Source: Valencia hispanica (taxonomy: Eukaryota; Chordata; Actinopteri; Cyprinodontiformes; Valenciidae). From it: a stretch of DNA of 64,000 bases. Below are positions 45,201 through 58,012 of the stretch, in pieces. The stretch is taken from contig OY747709.1 in the NCBI GenBank assembly GCA_963556495.2, positions 14,276,400 to 14,340,399 of the forward strand. The letters are read 5' to 3'. The notes under the pieces were generated by a model, which searched no databases, was not told where the DNA came from, and was given only the letters and a program-made list of their open reading frames with translations. Each line of letters begins with the position of its first letter. The stretch's first letter is position 1. A program made the position numbers and the translations under genes.

Positions 45201-47779
45201 CCCACTTATTTTCCAGCTGCCTCTCCTTCTAAGTTGAATGTGATCCTCAACAGTTCCCAGAATGCTGCTTGGATGTCTTCCAAATAATGATCATTTCACG
45301 TAAACACTAGGCAGCGTGTGGGTGGGGGCAAACACAGATAATTTAATCAACAGAAGAAACGACAGGACCGTTACGTGGGGGAGGAGACGGCCTAACATTG
45401 CCTCATTGCGTTCCCTTCTTTTGAGGTAACGCTTGTTAGGAAACTGGCTCCAGTGTATCTATATTTTAAGAGTTGACAGATTTTTCTTTTCTAATCCAGT
45501 GTAATTTTCACTTTCACTGCATTAGTATCAGATAGAATAAAACAAGGGTAGCACTTTACATCACTGCTCAATAAAAAGATGGAAATGGTGAGGTAAATAT
45601 GGATAAGGAGGTAGCTAATCAGATATGACATCTATGAACAGTCAGTGGCAGGTTAATACCAATACATATCGTCTGTGCTAATGAGGGAACGCATTTATAG
45701 TTACAAATCTGTGGGGGGGGGTAGGGCGGTGGTGAGTTATTTCTAATTACAACTAACAGGGACCTGGTAAATTGGATGGTTCATTTTCTTTGGGGCAGTA
45801 AATTGGGTAGCAAAAACATAACTAACTTTGGTCTCCCACTTTTAAAAATGTAGCATTTGCTCCACTTGCTCCATTGTTCAGGAGCTTATTCTACTGTACC
45901 GCCTTTTCTGTCTGACCCAATTGAGTGGTTGCAAAGAGATATACTTATATTTTCACATGTCTACATCTAATAAACTAATGGGTCATTGGTTGGGGTGATG
46001 AGAAACCCAAACATTGTTATGTTGCTATTCCACAATTAGCTTTGCTGTCCCATGTGCCCTGTAAAATCGACTACAGATGCTTGCTTCTGAGACTTCAAGT
46101 CCTGGGAAAAAGAGAGTACAACTTCTTCCAAGTATTGAGTTTTATGTATCCAAGCATAATACAAAAAGGCTGGGTCAGAACCTAACCCTAAGTTAAATAA
46201 TTTTTCCCATTTAACTCAACTATGCAAAAACCTACCTTTTCAGTTTGATATATTAGACTATTGAATAATATGTGAGCCTAAGTAAAACATAAGTTTTTGT
46301 TTTTTTTTCCTCGTCTGTTTGACCACTATAACATTTTACTACTGATATGCAGTGTGCGATTTTTGAAAAAAGCAGAGGGGGGGATATTTTTTTCTTTTTA
46401 TTCATGAAAATAATGACAGGTTTGTGTATGCAGGCTGCAGGGCATCTTGCTCATACTTTGACCCTTTAAAAACTGACAGAAAATGTGAAAAACAAAATTA
46501 TTGTTGACATAAAAAAAATTAAGATAAGATCAAATACATTAAGATGATTCAAATTAAAGATAAGAAGACGTATCCAGTCATAGCAGGTGAGATTATTATT
46601 TCCCCGTGGCAGCAGCACCATGTCCGCCCTCTCAGACCCACAACTCTCTCTGCATATTTTTCTGTGGGGAAAAAAAATCACCTTGGAAACCAAGCCGTGC
46701 TCAGGTGCAGAAATACTTTTCAGGTGTAAGAATCCCTCTATACCCTCAGTTTATTAAACCTTGCGCACGGATTTGGGGTGATGCATGAAAGTATCGATAT
46801 TTTAAGTCATTGTAGCCGGGACCATGTCCCTGGTAATATTGATCAGTTAGAGTTTTGTCCCCACCACTTAAAAACCTGATGTTCTTTTTGTTGTTTGTTT
46901 TTTAAGCAGTGCATCCACCAGCGCAATGTTCATATATTCAGTATCCTCTTTAATGCAATGTGTTCTAATGATGCTGCGCTACCAGCTCCATGCTTCCCAG
47001 AGGAAAGACGGACATACATTTGGAGTATTTCCACAAATTTTGCGATCGGTTTGTCTTCAAAGCCGTATGAAAACTAATTTTGCATTTGTTGTGCATGGAG
47101 TTGAAGCAAACTGGTCACTAGTGAGATCTTAGTCGTATTATTTAAAAGTTAAAATAATAATAATACCCCTTTTTCAGTTTAAAGCTCTGAAAAGGTCCAG
47201 CACGATGCCCAAACCAGCGCGCACATAAAACGTGCGTATGGATTTTATTAAACTGACGGTACATATAAACCTCAAAATATGAAAAATTATTTCTGCACCG
47301 GACCCCTGCCGGGCTCCGTGCAGAGATGAAGGGAAGATTGTTGAGTGTTTTTATCATTCTTCCTCTAGTCTGTCAAACGGATTCTCGGTTGATTGCGCAG
47401 AATCCCCTCTTGAACTCTGCTGCGGAGACAGAACGTGTAAACTGCAGCCATTATTTTATGAAGGTGTTCGCCGATGTTGTTTAATAGAAATTTTTTATTA
47501 ACCTTACCTTAACCTATTATCAATTCAAAGATGCAAACTCTCTGAGGATCAGTATTATTTGTTCTGATAATGAAGCATATGTTTGCTGGAGAAACAGAAA
47601 GGCTTTCACAATCTTTAACAACTTTTATTTTCAAGAATAAAAAAAAAAAAAATCATCAAAAAAGGTGAAAAAAGTGCACCTGACTTGACTCCAAGCCCTC
47701 CACCCTCGGCTGTATCAGGATATTGTCGACCGTGGCCTTATTTGCATTAATCTCTGGGGAGTAAAATTTAAATCATTAT
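42204..47779. other. Large AT-rich intergenic stretch, no gene seen
   Basis: Frames are short (at most 77 codons) and without family resemblance. A stretch at 43580-43760 (GACCATCACACTACCACCAC and surroundings) has the wording of a decayed DNA-transposon relic. No exon with sensible borders or RNA gene was recognised. Upstream non-coding exons of the receptor could be hidden here. Confidence 0.4.
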
Positions 47780-47793
47780 TAGATTACAATTAT

Positions 47794-49615
47794 CCATCCA
47801 TCTATCCATCCATTTTCTTCCGCTTATCCGGGGTCGGGTCACGGGTGCAGCAGCCTAAGCAAAGAGACCCAGACTTCCCTCTCCCCAGCCACTTGTTCCA
47901 GCTCCTCGGGAGGAACCCCAAGGCGCTTCCAGGCCAGCAGAGAAACATAGTCCCTCCAGCGTGTCCTGGGCCTTCCCCTGGGCCTCCTCCCGGTGAGACG
48001 TGCCTGAAACACCTCACCAGGGAGGCGTCCAGGAGGCATCCTGACCAGATGCCCGAGCCACCTCGACTGACTCCTCACGATGTGGAGAAGCAGCGGCTCT
48101 ACTCTGAGCCCCCTCCGGATGACTGAGCTTCTCACCCTATCTCTAAGGGAGAGCCAGACACTCTGCGGAGGAAACTCATTTCAGCCGCTTGTATCCGTGA
48201 TCTCGTTCTTTCGGTCACCACCCAGAGTTCGTGACCATAGATGAAGGTAAGAACGTAGATCGACCGGCAAATCGAGAGCTTCGCCTTGCGGCTCAGCTCT
48301 CTCTTCACCACGACAGACCGGTAAAGCGCCCGCATAACTGCAGATGCCCCACCAATCCGTCGATCGATCTCCCGCTCCATTTTTCCCTCATTTGTGAACA
48401 AGACCCCCAGATACTTAAACTCCTCCACTTGGGGAAGGACCCCATCCCCGACCCGGAGAAGGCACCCCACCCTTTTCCGGCTCAAGACCATGGCCTCGGA
48501 TTTTGAGGTGCTGATTCTCATCCCAGCCGCTTCACACTCGGCTGCGAACCACTCCAGCGAAAGCTGTAGATCACGTTCCGATGAAGCCAACAGGACCACA
48601 TCATCTGCAAAAAGCAGAGACCCAATCCTGAGGCCACCAAAACGGATCCCCTCAACGCCTTGGCTGCGCCTAGAAATCCTGTCCATAAAAGTTAGGAACA
48701 GGATTGGTGACAAAGGGCAACCTTGGCGGAGTCCAACTCTCACTGGAAACAAGCCCGACTTACTGCCGGCAATGCGAACCAAACTCTGGCACCGGTCATA
48801 CAGGGACCTAACAGCCCGTATCAAGGGGCCCGGTACCCCATACTCCCGGAGCACCCCCCACAGGGCCCCCCGAGGGACACGGTCGAACGCCTTCTCCAAG
48901 TCCACAAAACACATGTAGACCGGTTGGGCGAACTCCCACGCACCCTCCAGGACCCTGCTGAGGGTGTAGAGCTGGTCCAGTGTTCCACGGCCAGGACGAA
49001 AACCGCATTGTTCCTCCTGGATCCGAGGTTTGACTATCCGTTGTACCCTCCTCTCCAGAACCCCTCAATAGACCTTACCAGGGAGGCTCAGAAGTGTGCT
49101 CCCCCTGTAGTTGGAACACACCCTGTGGTCCCCCTTTTTAAACAGGGGGACCACCACCCCGGTCTGCCAATCCAAGGGAACTGCCCCCGATGTCCACGCA
49201 ATATTGCAGAGCCGCGTTAACCAACACAGCCCCACAACATCCAGAGCCTTGAGGAACTCCGGTCGAATCTCATCCACCCCCGGAGTCCTGCCACCGAGGA
49301 GCTTTTTAACGACCTCGGTGACCTCAGCACCAGAGAATGGAGAGACCGACCCCAAATCCCCAAACCCTGCTTCCAGATTGGAAGGCGTGCTGGTGGGATT
49401 GAGGAGGTCTTCGAAGTATTCCATCCACCGACCCAAAACGTCCCCGGTCGAGGTCAGCAGCACACCATCCCCACTGTAAACAGTGTTGGTGGCAGACCGC
49501 TTTCCCCCCCCGAGACGCCGGATGGTGGACCACAATCGCTTCGAAGCCGTACGGAAGTCGTTTTCCATGGCCTCTCCAAACTCCTCCCATGCCCGAGTTT
49601 TTGCCTCAGCAACCA
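47794..49615 (-). mobile_element. Young 5'-truncated LINE with 14-bp target duplication
   Basis: A 1822-bp insert is flanked by identical TAGATTACAATTAT (47780-47793 and 49616-49629). On the minus strand a reverse transcriptase frame runs from 49616 to 48132 with only one internal TGA (at about 49065). It contains GGRTPGVDEIRPEFLK, FVDLEKAFDRVPRG, VGLRQGCPLSPILF and LLFADDVVLLAS (catalytic FADD). After a frameshift near 48135 the tail continues as RWLGHLVRMPPGRLPGEVF and GRRPRGRPRTRWRDYV to 47839. The 3' end is CCCCGGATAAGCGGAAGAAA followed by GGATGGATG units. The clade was not settled (RTE- or Rex-like families are candidates). Confidence 0.93.
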
Positions 49616-49989
49616 TAGATTACAATTATTACCGTATTAATCTATTCATAGCAGCACACACGAGGCACTTTCATCCACACGCATTCAACACACATACAGT
49701 GCACGCACTTTTCATACAGGGAATTTAATACTTGACACATTATTATGCACTATATATACAGTCAATGTTACACACATGTAAACATATTGCAGATTACACT
49801 AGGCTAATAAACATCCTCCACTCGGCTTTACAAAAATTTTGACAGCAATCTGTGTCAAGACTTTTTTTATCCAATTGTCTTCGATATCACGGTGTGATAA
49901 TTCAGTTTAAATTGCTGTATTTCGTTTGATTGTAATTATAGTAACACTACATTTTAATAATTATTTTAAGTTGTGAGTTCTTACCTTAT

Positions 49990-50345
49990 GAGATTCGGGA
50001 GAAAAGAGAGCCGTCAGAGGCGCACAGACGGCTGCAGTAGAATGAAGCGAGAGCTCTATATTTACAGTCAATGAGCGGATTAGCCTTTAGCTTAGCTAGC
50101 CAGGTTTAGCATCAGAGCTAAAAGGCGCGGAGCAGAATGGGCGGGATTACGACAGAAATACATGCCCCGCGAGGGCCGAGTCTACAGCGAAGATCCCGCC
50201 CTTATGCCCTTTTTAGGAACATGCTGCTTCCGAACCGGGGAGGAGGAGTCTGTAAATCCGCCATGATTTCCCTCATGAACGTGGTCATTTTGGTAAACGG
50301 GGAAGAGTACGGAAACGCTGTCCGTTATTTATACAGTCAATGGCA
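49990..50345. repeat. CpG-containing repeat-like block
   Basis: A GC-richer patch bounded by TATATTTACAGTCAATG (about 50058) and TTTATACAGTCAATGG (about 50326). These similar words in direct orientation suggest a dispersed element and not a promoter. The 76-codon plus frame at 50137 has no recognisable domain. Confidence 0.35.
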
Positions 50346-50649
50346 AAAACACACAACTGATTCCTGACTGTCATCATTTTTAAACAAAAATGAAGGATAC
50401 CGGTATATTGAAAAGCTGTGAGAGAAAAACAAAGTCCATGCCATTATTTTAAATCTTATAGAACCACCTTCAGCAGCAATACCTTCCAAGTATTCCACTT
50501 CAGTCTGACCCATTTCTGGACATTGACTGGCTCATTGCAACACCTTGAAAGTTTTCCTTCATAGACATTTGTTCTATATTTGCTTCTCTGTTTTTGAATA
50601 GTAGGCCATGGACTCGACTTGAGCCAAGCGTTATCTGTCAAACTGATTT

Positions 50650-51130
50650 AACTTAGGAAAGCTTTACTGTTCAGATGACAGCGGATGTCTTGCAGCTACA
50701 AAACAAAACCGTATTACTAGCCCTCCACCGCTATGCTTGATAGTTGGTATAAAGTATTAGTGTGAAATGCGGTTTTCTCTAAACACGGTTATGTGCAAAG
50801 TGGCCAAGCAGCTCTACTTTGGTCTCATCTGCCAAAAGAAAACTGTTGAAAAGGTCTTGTAATTATTCAGATGCCACTTAAGATGTTTTCACCTGGTACA
50901 CATTCCAAACAAGACATACATGTTCAGTCAGTTCAGTGAATGACCCTTAGTGGGGAGGTGTAGTGCTTTGAGTATTTAACAATGCACTATAGAAGTTCAG
51001 CCCATTTACAACTGAACAACTACTTCTCTAAGGTCATTGCTAAGGTGTTTCCACCTTGAAATTGTGTTGACTCACACCTGTATGCTCCCACTGACAAAAC
51101 TCAGACTTTTACAGAGGTGATCAGAGGTGT
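50650..51130. mobile_element. Decayed DNA-transposon relic
   Basis: The text GCAGCTCTACTTTGGTCTCA, TCTGCCAAAAGAAAA and CCTCCACCGCTATGCTTGAT is typical of the reverse-oriented coding part of old fish DNA transposons. No ends were found. Confidence 0.4.
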
Positions 51131-51930
51131 TAATGAACAATTTGTATTATCTGCTGTTAAGTTCCCTATTTAAATGTCTATAGACAAAATATTTTTACAA
51201 CTTGGGTGAGAAGCAGATCATATTTGTCCTGAAACATTGAATTGAAAAATAGTTAATTTTCCTCTTCCCATGGCTGTAAACCATAGTCTCATCACAAACC
51301 TAGAAGTAGTTTTGAACAGAATCTTGTAGAAAATGTGGCAGTCTACTCTTTGTATTTCAAATGAAATCCTTACTGTTCATAACTGGACTTTGGAAAGAGG
51401 CAGCAGGTAATGATAGGGTTGATTTAATTTTTGCTCCAGTTAGAAAGAAGTCATTGCATCTAATCTGAGAAAAAAAACCTCAAACACAGAGGTTTAACTG
51501 AGGGATGAAACAAAACAAAAGCCATAATTAAAAGCTATCAGACTTCACAGCCGTCTGGACTACTTCTGTTGCTGTCAACTCCAAAAGGGGTAAAACGACT
51601 GTATAATAAAAGCATGTTCCTTTTAAGGTAACTAAAACAAACACTTTCCAGAAGAACTATTACAGAATGGTGTGCTACAGATGGGAGTGCTTGACAGAGA
51701 TAAGATAAAAACCCAGCAACAAAATAAAAACAAACTGATAGGGAGCAATAGCACTGCAGGCTAAACTGAGAACTGAGGCAGAAAAACTGTACTACTATCT
51801 GTCATTTAAATGGTATATCGCTGCTTGTCAATATCAGTCTTCTTTTAGGAAAACAAAATCAATTGCTGACTTCATAAAAAAAATTACTGCAGGCAAATTC
51901 AGGTTGAAATTATTGTTTTATTCTTGCTAA

Positions 51931-52190
51931 CATGTTTCTTCCGACTGGAAGTAACATTATTGTTTTGAACTGGCCGAGCCAGAGTGACCCCTTGAATCCA
52001 ATAGACAATCCATGGAGGGGGTTAAGGATTAGGGCAATGGCTAGGAGGCCTTCCAACCTCAAAGACTTGGAGCTCATCACCAAAGATAAATCATTGCAAA
52101 CAAGCAAAAAGCTGCTCACCAATTATAAGAAGAGTGTGATAGCAATAGAGTATTCCATTCATTATTAGCAAGGGTATAAATAATTTTACG
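51931..52190 (+). mobile_element. Tc1-like transposase C-terminal relic
   Basis: The plus frame reads VLNWPSQSDPLNPIDNPW followed by ARRPSNLKDLE and LLTNYKKSVIAIE. This is the DDE-domain end (normally [15 protein letters not shown]) of a Tc1 transposase, with the last catalytic Glu changed to Asp and other damage. Confidence 0.8.
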
Positions 52191-52343
52191 CATGCTATTA
52201 AATGTGAAAAAAGTAATAAAATTAAGAATCTTTTTAAATTGTTGTATCACTGTTAGAGAGATCCATGTCTTAATTTCTTGTCAGAAACAAACATCTATGT
52301 TTATTGAAATTAGTTTCAAGGGGTTTTGGTCTTAACTTTATAG

Positions 52344-52369
52344 ACACACACACACACACACACACACAC
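52344..52369. repeat. (AC)n microsatellite
   Basis: Thirteen uninterrupted AC units. Confidence 0.97.
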
Positions 52370-53239
52370 GGAACAAATAACCATCACACATCTTACTTGC
52401 ATCCAGATATGTTTTACAACATTTATTACCAGAAGGCCTGTGAGTGCAGCAGACACATTAAGGGTAACTAAATCAATTACGTAAGGTAAGCAACAAGAAG
52501 CTTTTCTCACTGCCCCCCGTATGTAGAGGGAATTTGATGTCACATTACAAGGCAAACCAGGCAGAACACACACACATGCATACAACTATTCATTCATAAG
52601 TTGTTGTTAGCCATAGTTCTTAATCAGCTAAGCTTTTCCAAAAGGGTTAGAGGATAAATCTGGCACAATTGTAAGTTTATTGAGTTTGAAAATCTGTATA
52701 AAAAACATATTTTTATTTTGAGGCTAAAAAGCCTAAAACATTCACCAGGCATACAAACCTTGCACATTTCCTTACAGTATGAATGGTATATTTTGTTATT
52801 ATGAAGCAGAGATGTTTATAAGTCATTCTCCCCAAGTCAAAGTTAAGTCTCTCTAATATCTAAAATTGTCATCTAGTTTGCCTATAACACTAATTTGCTG
52901 TAGGTTCATTCAAGTCCTGTATTGCTGTAATTTAAAATAAATATTTTAACATGTATTTGCAATGCTATTGTAATATGTTAATTAGATAAATCCACATGTA
53001 ATTCTGACCAGAAATTACTGTTAGGAGCAGCTTTAAAATATTCTGAAAATTAATCAAAGCACAATATTTACGCTATTAGAAATATAAATATGAATTTATG
53101 TTCACAAAAATAACAGAAAGATTAATATCAGTTAATGTGATATTTCTTAATAAATCAAAGGAAGTACTTTTTAGTTGTTTTTGATGACTTGGTTAACAAC
53201 TGTTAATCCCAGTGTCAATATTGTAAAGTTTAACGGCCC

Positions 53240-53394
53240 TATAGAGCAGGGTTCTCCAACTCGAGTCCTCGAGAGCTACTGCCCTTGTGTTTGGAATGAG
53301 CAATCTTTGAAACTATAATAATTACATATTCAGTAATACTTTTTATTGTCATTCATTTTAGTTCATATTGAATCCGAACAAACTGAACCGAGGA
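53240..53394. mobile_element. Possible hAT terminal fragment
   Basis: GAGCAGGGTTCTCCAACTCG followed by AGTCCTCGAGAGCTACTGCC resembles the CAGGG..TCCAA.CTC..GTCCT.GAG end of a fish hAT family. The opposite end was not found. Confidence 0.4.
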
Positions 53395-53830
53395 TCCACA
53401 TTGTGCCATCACACATTAAGCAGATTAATAATCTAAATGTATTAATTATGAACATCTCAACTGCTGTGGCCTGAACGCAGCAAACATGGAGCGCTGAACT
53501 GCGCTCCCACATATAGTGGCAGAATCCGCGCTCTGTTGCCACGTTTCTGTTGAATATTTCTCTAATTACAGTGATCAGAATTCAGCAGGACTCTGAACGA
53601 CGGGTTGTCTGATGGTTCAGCGGGAGGATATCCCCGCCGCCGTTCCTCCTGCATAAGTGGTTGAGCTGCCGGTGTGTGTACGGTGCAGTCACAGATGCGC
53701 TCCACGCCTCCGTTCATGCCTCTTCAGCGTGCCGTCAGCTCCCGGATAGCGAGATGCATTGGGTTTCCAGGTCTGAGACGATGCTCAGATGCTCTCATGG
53801 GTGTCTTTTTTGATTGCTTAGTTAACTGCT
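53395..53830. repeat. Dispersed repeat, copy 2 (paired with 3.1-3.5 kb)
   Basis: Collinear with 3096-3515 through TGCCATCACACA, CTGAACTGCGCTCC, GTGATCAGAATTCAGCA, a TCCCGGATAGCGAGATGCAT block and TCTCATGGG. Copy 2 carries additional GC-rich text (53630-53720) that copy 1 lacks. Confidence 0.7.
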
Positions 53831-54059
53831 ACTAACTGCTAATTAACCGCAAATAATAATAATGGGAAACGGAGATATTTAAAAGGTCATCATCTCTTTC
53901 TGCAATCAGGTTGCACGCGTATCCGCTGTGTTGATAAACACATAATCCCTCTATAAGGGACTTGAAGGATTTTCTTCTCATCAGTCTGAGTCAGAGGGTT
54001 GTAAAGATGTGCAAAATCTTTCAGAGGTATACTTACCAGCATCTTTCATTTCTGATCAC

Positions 54060-54310
54060 GTACAATCAAGACTATTAATAGAACTTAAGTCTCAGATAAT
54101 GAGTCTAAGTCAAATATCGACTCTTTAATGCACAAGTCCAAGTGAAGTTTCAAGTTTTTTTAAAGCATGAGTCTAAGTTGTGTCTTACAAGCATAAGTCG
54201 AAGTCTATGTCTCAAGTTTATGTTAAGTCCCGAGTCTTTAGACGACAAGTCAAAGCCACATCCCGAGTTGTAAGAGAATGAGTCTAAGTCCAGTCCCAAG
54301 TCATTCTTTT
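54060..54310. repeat. AAGTC/GAGTC-rich repeat
   Basis: More than ten short GAGTCTAAGTC, AAGTCCAAGT and CAAGTC words occur within 250 bp. This parallels the ACTTGGACT-rich flanks around 6.7-7.9 kb and suggests the same transposon family in a more decayed state. Confidence 0.5.
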
Positions 54311-57050
54311 TGGTTACTAGGGAATGAGAGTGAGATGAGAGTAAACATCTCTCTTCTGAAATTGTCAAAAGCAATTTTTTCCTCATTAGTTAAGTAGGTA
54401 AAACTATAAATGTACATTTTCCCTTGACAAAAATCCATATTTCTGATTTCTACTACTATCGACTTTAACTTAGACTGGAAACGTGTGTGTATTTTAGTTT
54501 TTAACAATATGCATCTTGTAGCACATTATTTAAATGCATTTTGATTCCATTATCTCCACATCAGAATATTAACACACGCCATCTTCTTATGAGAGGAAAG
54601 GCAGAGGAAGGATGAAGGTTGAGAAGAACACTATTATCTTCTCTTGCAACCACTTCCTGCATTTTTCTCAGCTCTCCACTTCTAAAGAATCCAGCCAGTT
54701 AAAAATAAGCCATTGTTACACACTCACAAAGGAACAATGAAAAGAAAAACTGTCAAACTGGGAAGATGAAGCCAACATGGAGATTTGAGATAAAACACAC
54801 ACACAGTATGGGGGACACTCTGGGTTCATTTAACGATGGCTTTTCAGGCAAGATAGTAAACAATAAAAGTACTGGCTGTTAGTAATTCTCCTAAATCTAC
54901 AAATGCACAGTAGAAGGTGTTATACCACCAGGTTTTTACCAGATGGATGTTTTTCTGGAGTGCAATGCACATGCAGCACAACAATCTAATGTAAACATGC
55001 TTCAGTCGTTTCTCCATTATTATTATTTTTTCTTGCTGGCTCCACCTCATCAGTTTTCATTGACTTTTAGTCTCTAATGTGCTGCTTTAGATTTTTTTTT
55101 GGACCACTTTTTAAATTAAACCTCCTTGTTTTTCGATTGGTCTGCCTCCAGCCTCCTACCGCCATAGAGATGTTCACCTTGTTACCAGTCACAATTACAT
55201 CCTAACTACACAAACACATGTTGCAGACTTACATCAAATTACTTTGGCCTGTCCTCCGTCACAACACTGAACATCACCAGCGGACATCCAATATCACTGA
55301 GCCACATGTAGCATTCAGTGCCGTTTTCTGCCCAGCCTCACTGTCTCATTCACAAAACAAATAGCAGTAACGATGATGATGGTGCAAACATGGTCATCAT
55401 CCAGAAGCGAGCAATCTGTCACCTTTTTCCTTCAGGTCATACTTGTTCTAGCGTCAACAACCTAAATATGACATTCAGCTACAAGAACTGCAGTCACAAA
55501 AGCCGAAGAGAGACAAGAATGTTTCCTGACAGCAAGCTCCAGGTGGTGGCAAATAAAACAAAAATCAGAACACACCTTTTAAACTCTTAAAAGGGTTAGA
55601 TTGGCATTTCAAAATCAATAATATTAAGAAAAGATTAACTTTACATGAAACTTCTTTATTCATTTTAACTTAACAGTGGAAAAAAATGGAAATGCATTAC
55701 ACTATATGTATTACATGTAGTGGATATACGTGTGCACTGTACTAATTTCTCATATGCTGTCCTAATTTTTTTTCTGTATTTTTCTTGACCATTGTTGCAT
55801 CCTATTATTTTCAGTAAATAAATACAAACATGGTTCTTTGCTGTTTTTTCTTTTCTTTTTCTTTGCTGTTACTCCATAATTTCTATCTGTTGGTAAGGTG
55901 GAATATATTGTTTTCATGCTTTCAATTATTAATTCAGAACAAGGTCAAGATTTCAAGTCATATGCATGCCACAAAGAGTTCCAGTCTTTAATGCTGCCAT
56001 AATCTGTTGAATTCAGAATTTTGGTTCCATTGTAGCATCATATGTTTCATTGTATTCCTGGGTTTTTTGGCTACTAGTGTTACTTTTATCTCAGCCCCTC
56101 AGTTTCCTGGTCTTTACCAACCGTTTCCCCATCTCTTCATTCATTCACCGATGTAGCATCAGGTAATCAAAGTTCAGTTACTCCATGTCAGGTCCCCCTG
56201 TTGTCCTCACCCTGGTGTTTCTGGTTCGTTCTGGCTACCAAGTTCTGTTCATTTGAAATAATTTATTTTTTACTATGCTCCTGTCATCCTCCTGTCTGTA
56301 TTTGGATCCCTCAACAACCAAAACATGGCAAACCCATACGTGTGTAATTGAAATGCGGGCAAATTTATTCGGCAACAAAAAAATGAAGAGCAAATCTCTC
56401 CTTGAGGGTTTTTTTGGTCAATTAGATGAACACGCAGACTCTGGTTGTCGAACATTTTGCAGGAGCTACTACTGGGTGTTGCTATGGTGATTCGGATTCA
56501 AACTGTGTAATACCTGATCGAAACGATTTCTCTCATCTATTAAAAAAGGACGCAATCACTGCAGGCATGTTGGGAGAAAGTGTGAGAGAAAAGCTAGTTG
56601 AGCATCATTTCACATCTGTTGTAAAAAAATCACCACAGGACACAAAGCCAGGTGAAAGTTCATGTTCCTTATCTCCTTTGGCTACCTACTCAAGCAGCTA
56701 GAAGGACATTTGTAGACTTGTTAGGATTTGACTGAAGATATTAATCTATTTCAGAGAAAGGACCACATTATATCTCCACTCTTTCTGAGCTGTAGTCCAT
56801 TTGTAATTTTGTAGGAAAAAAAAGAAAACAGTGCTGGAAAATGACTCTCACCCTCATGCAGTGCATCAAGACAACAGATTATATTCCAAACATTTTCATG
56901 CCTTGCATCAAGGACATAAACTATGGAGTCATGACCTGTAATTTTCACTTTTCCACGGGAAAAAATGTATGTTATGATTGCCTAACGATTATACACTGGC
57001 CGGGAAGCCCATATTTAAAAGTGAAGCGTTTGTTTACCCCTGGGTTCGTC
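54311..57050. other. AT-rich non-coding stretch
   Basis: Plus frames at 55318-55590 and 56426-56701 are open for about 90 codons but show no recognisable domain. Pyrimidine-rich text around 56040-56260 resembles decayed retroelement sequence. Nothing could be assigned. Confidence 0.35.
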
Positions 57051-57251
57051 AACCAGCCCACGTGCACGCGCACTCAAATACGCGATGTAAAAATTCTGGC
57101 CGACATGAAGTCAAATCGGCGCAGGATATACCATATATGGACATCGCAGACCTATGCTGCACGAAGCCCGCCCTGCTCCTTCCCCCCTCATATTCAGTCG
57201 AGCGCCGCCATTACTGAATTCCGATTCGAAGTACGAACTCGACCATGAAAG

Positions 57252-57425
57252 ATGCAGAAACGTAGTGCACACGTGTGTTGCTCTGTTGTTGACTGCCAGA
57301 ATCAACATGGAAATATTTTTTCTTTTTTTACAAATTTGGGACAATATCAGGCGAAGTTGGCATCGAAGCTCCGTTTGGAAAAAGGGGCCATTCCAACAAT
57401 CAGAGACTTGCCTGCAATTGAAACG
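57252..57425 (+). other. THAP-like first-exon candidate (speculative)
   Basis: An ATG opens a 58-codon frame reading MQKRSAHVCCSVVDCQNQHG and ending IRDLPAIET at a good donor (ACG|GTAAGG). The CCSVVDC start resembles the first zinc-binding pair of THAP domains found in host genes and in transposon proteins. The rest of the domain is not recognisable and no downstream exon was found. It lies in a CpG-richer patch (57040-57660). It could be a TE remnant or chance. Confidence 0.25.
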
Positions 57426-57638
57426 GTAAGGCTGTGTTTTTATTGCTCTGCTGTGTGTAACAAACAGCAGCTAACTGCTAATGTGGCTATTGTATGCTAG
57501 CGGGAGTAATAGATATGGGTTAGATATGGTGAAGCGTTACCTGCGGTGTCAACCCCCCTCCTTCCTGCCACTAATCAACGCGCCCCTCATTTGCATTATT
57601 ACAATGATCGTCCACGACAGCCAAAGTATCGCATCAGA

Positions 57639-57648
57639 TCTCGCGAGA
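57639..57648. promoter_or_regulatory. TCTCGCGAGA palindromic promoter element
   Basis: An exact copy of the 10-bp CGCG element known from TATA-less CpG promoters, where it is bound by BANP. It lies about 215 bp downstream of the THAP-like candidate exon, in CpG-rich surroundings. Confidence 0.45.
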
Positions 57649-57998
57649 CAATAATGCCTTCGGAAATAAGGGTCAGAGGAGCTCTGTGTTTATTTTTTTC
57701 ACTTTTTTTCCACTTTTCTTTTTTAGAAGGGCCTAAAAGACTATAATAGAGCGTGGGTATCCAAGGCAATACTAGGTTATGACTCCTTTAAGTAATATTA
57801 GGCATTTACAGGGAACAGACATCGGGTTGTTCGAAACGCCTCAAAAATGTTGACAGTATTATTTACTTAACACCTGCAGCATCAGGTGGCGGCTGACATT
57901 TCACGGTTCAGTCACCGGTTGTCTTTATAAAATTGAAGTACATGTAACTCAAAGCTGTATACTGTCATGCTGCCCTAATCACCCTCTCCTCATCATTG

Positions 57999-58012
57999 CC
58001 CCCCCCCCCCCC
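57999..58012. repeat. Poly-C tract
   Basis: Fourteen consecutive C. Confidence 0.95.

Noticed and set aside
48231..49479. Plus-strand frames of 90-174 codons
   Set aside because: They are antisense shadows of the minus-strand LINE reverse transcriptase.
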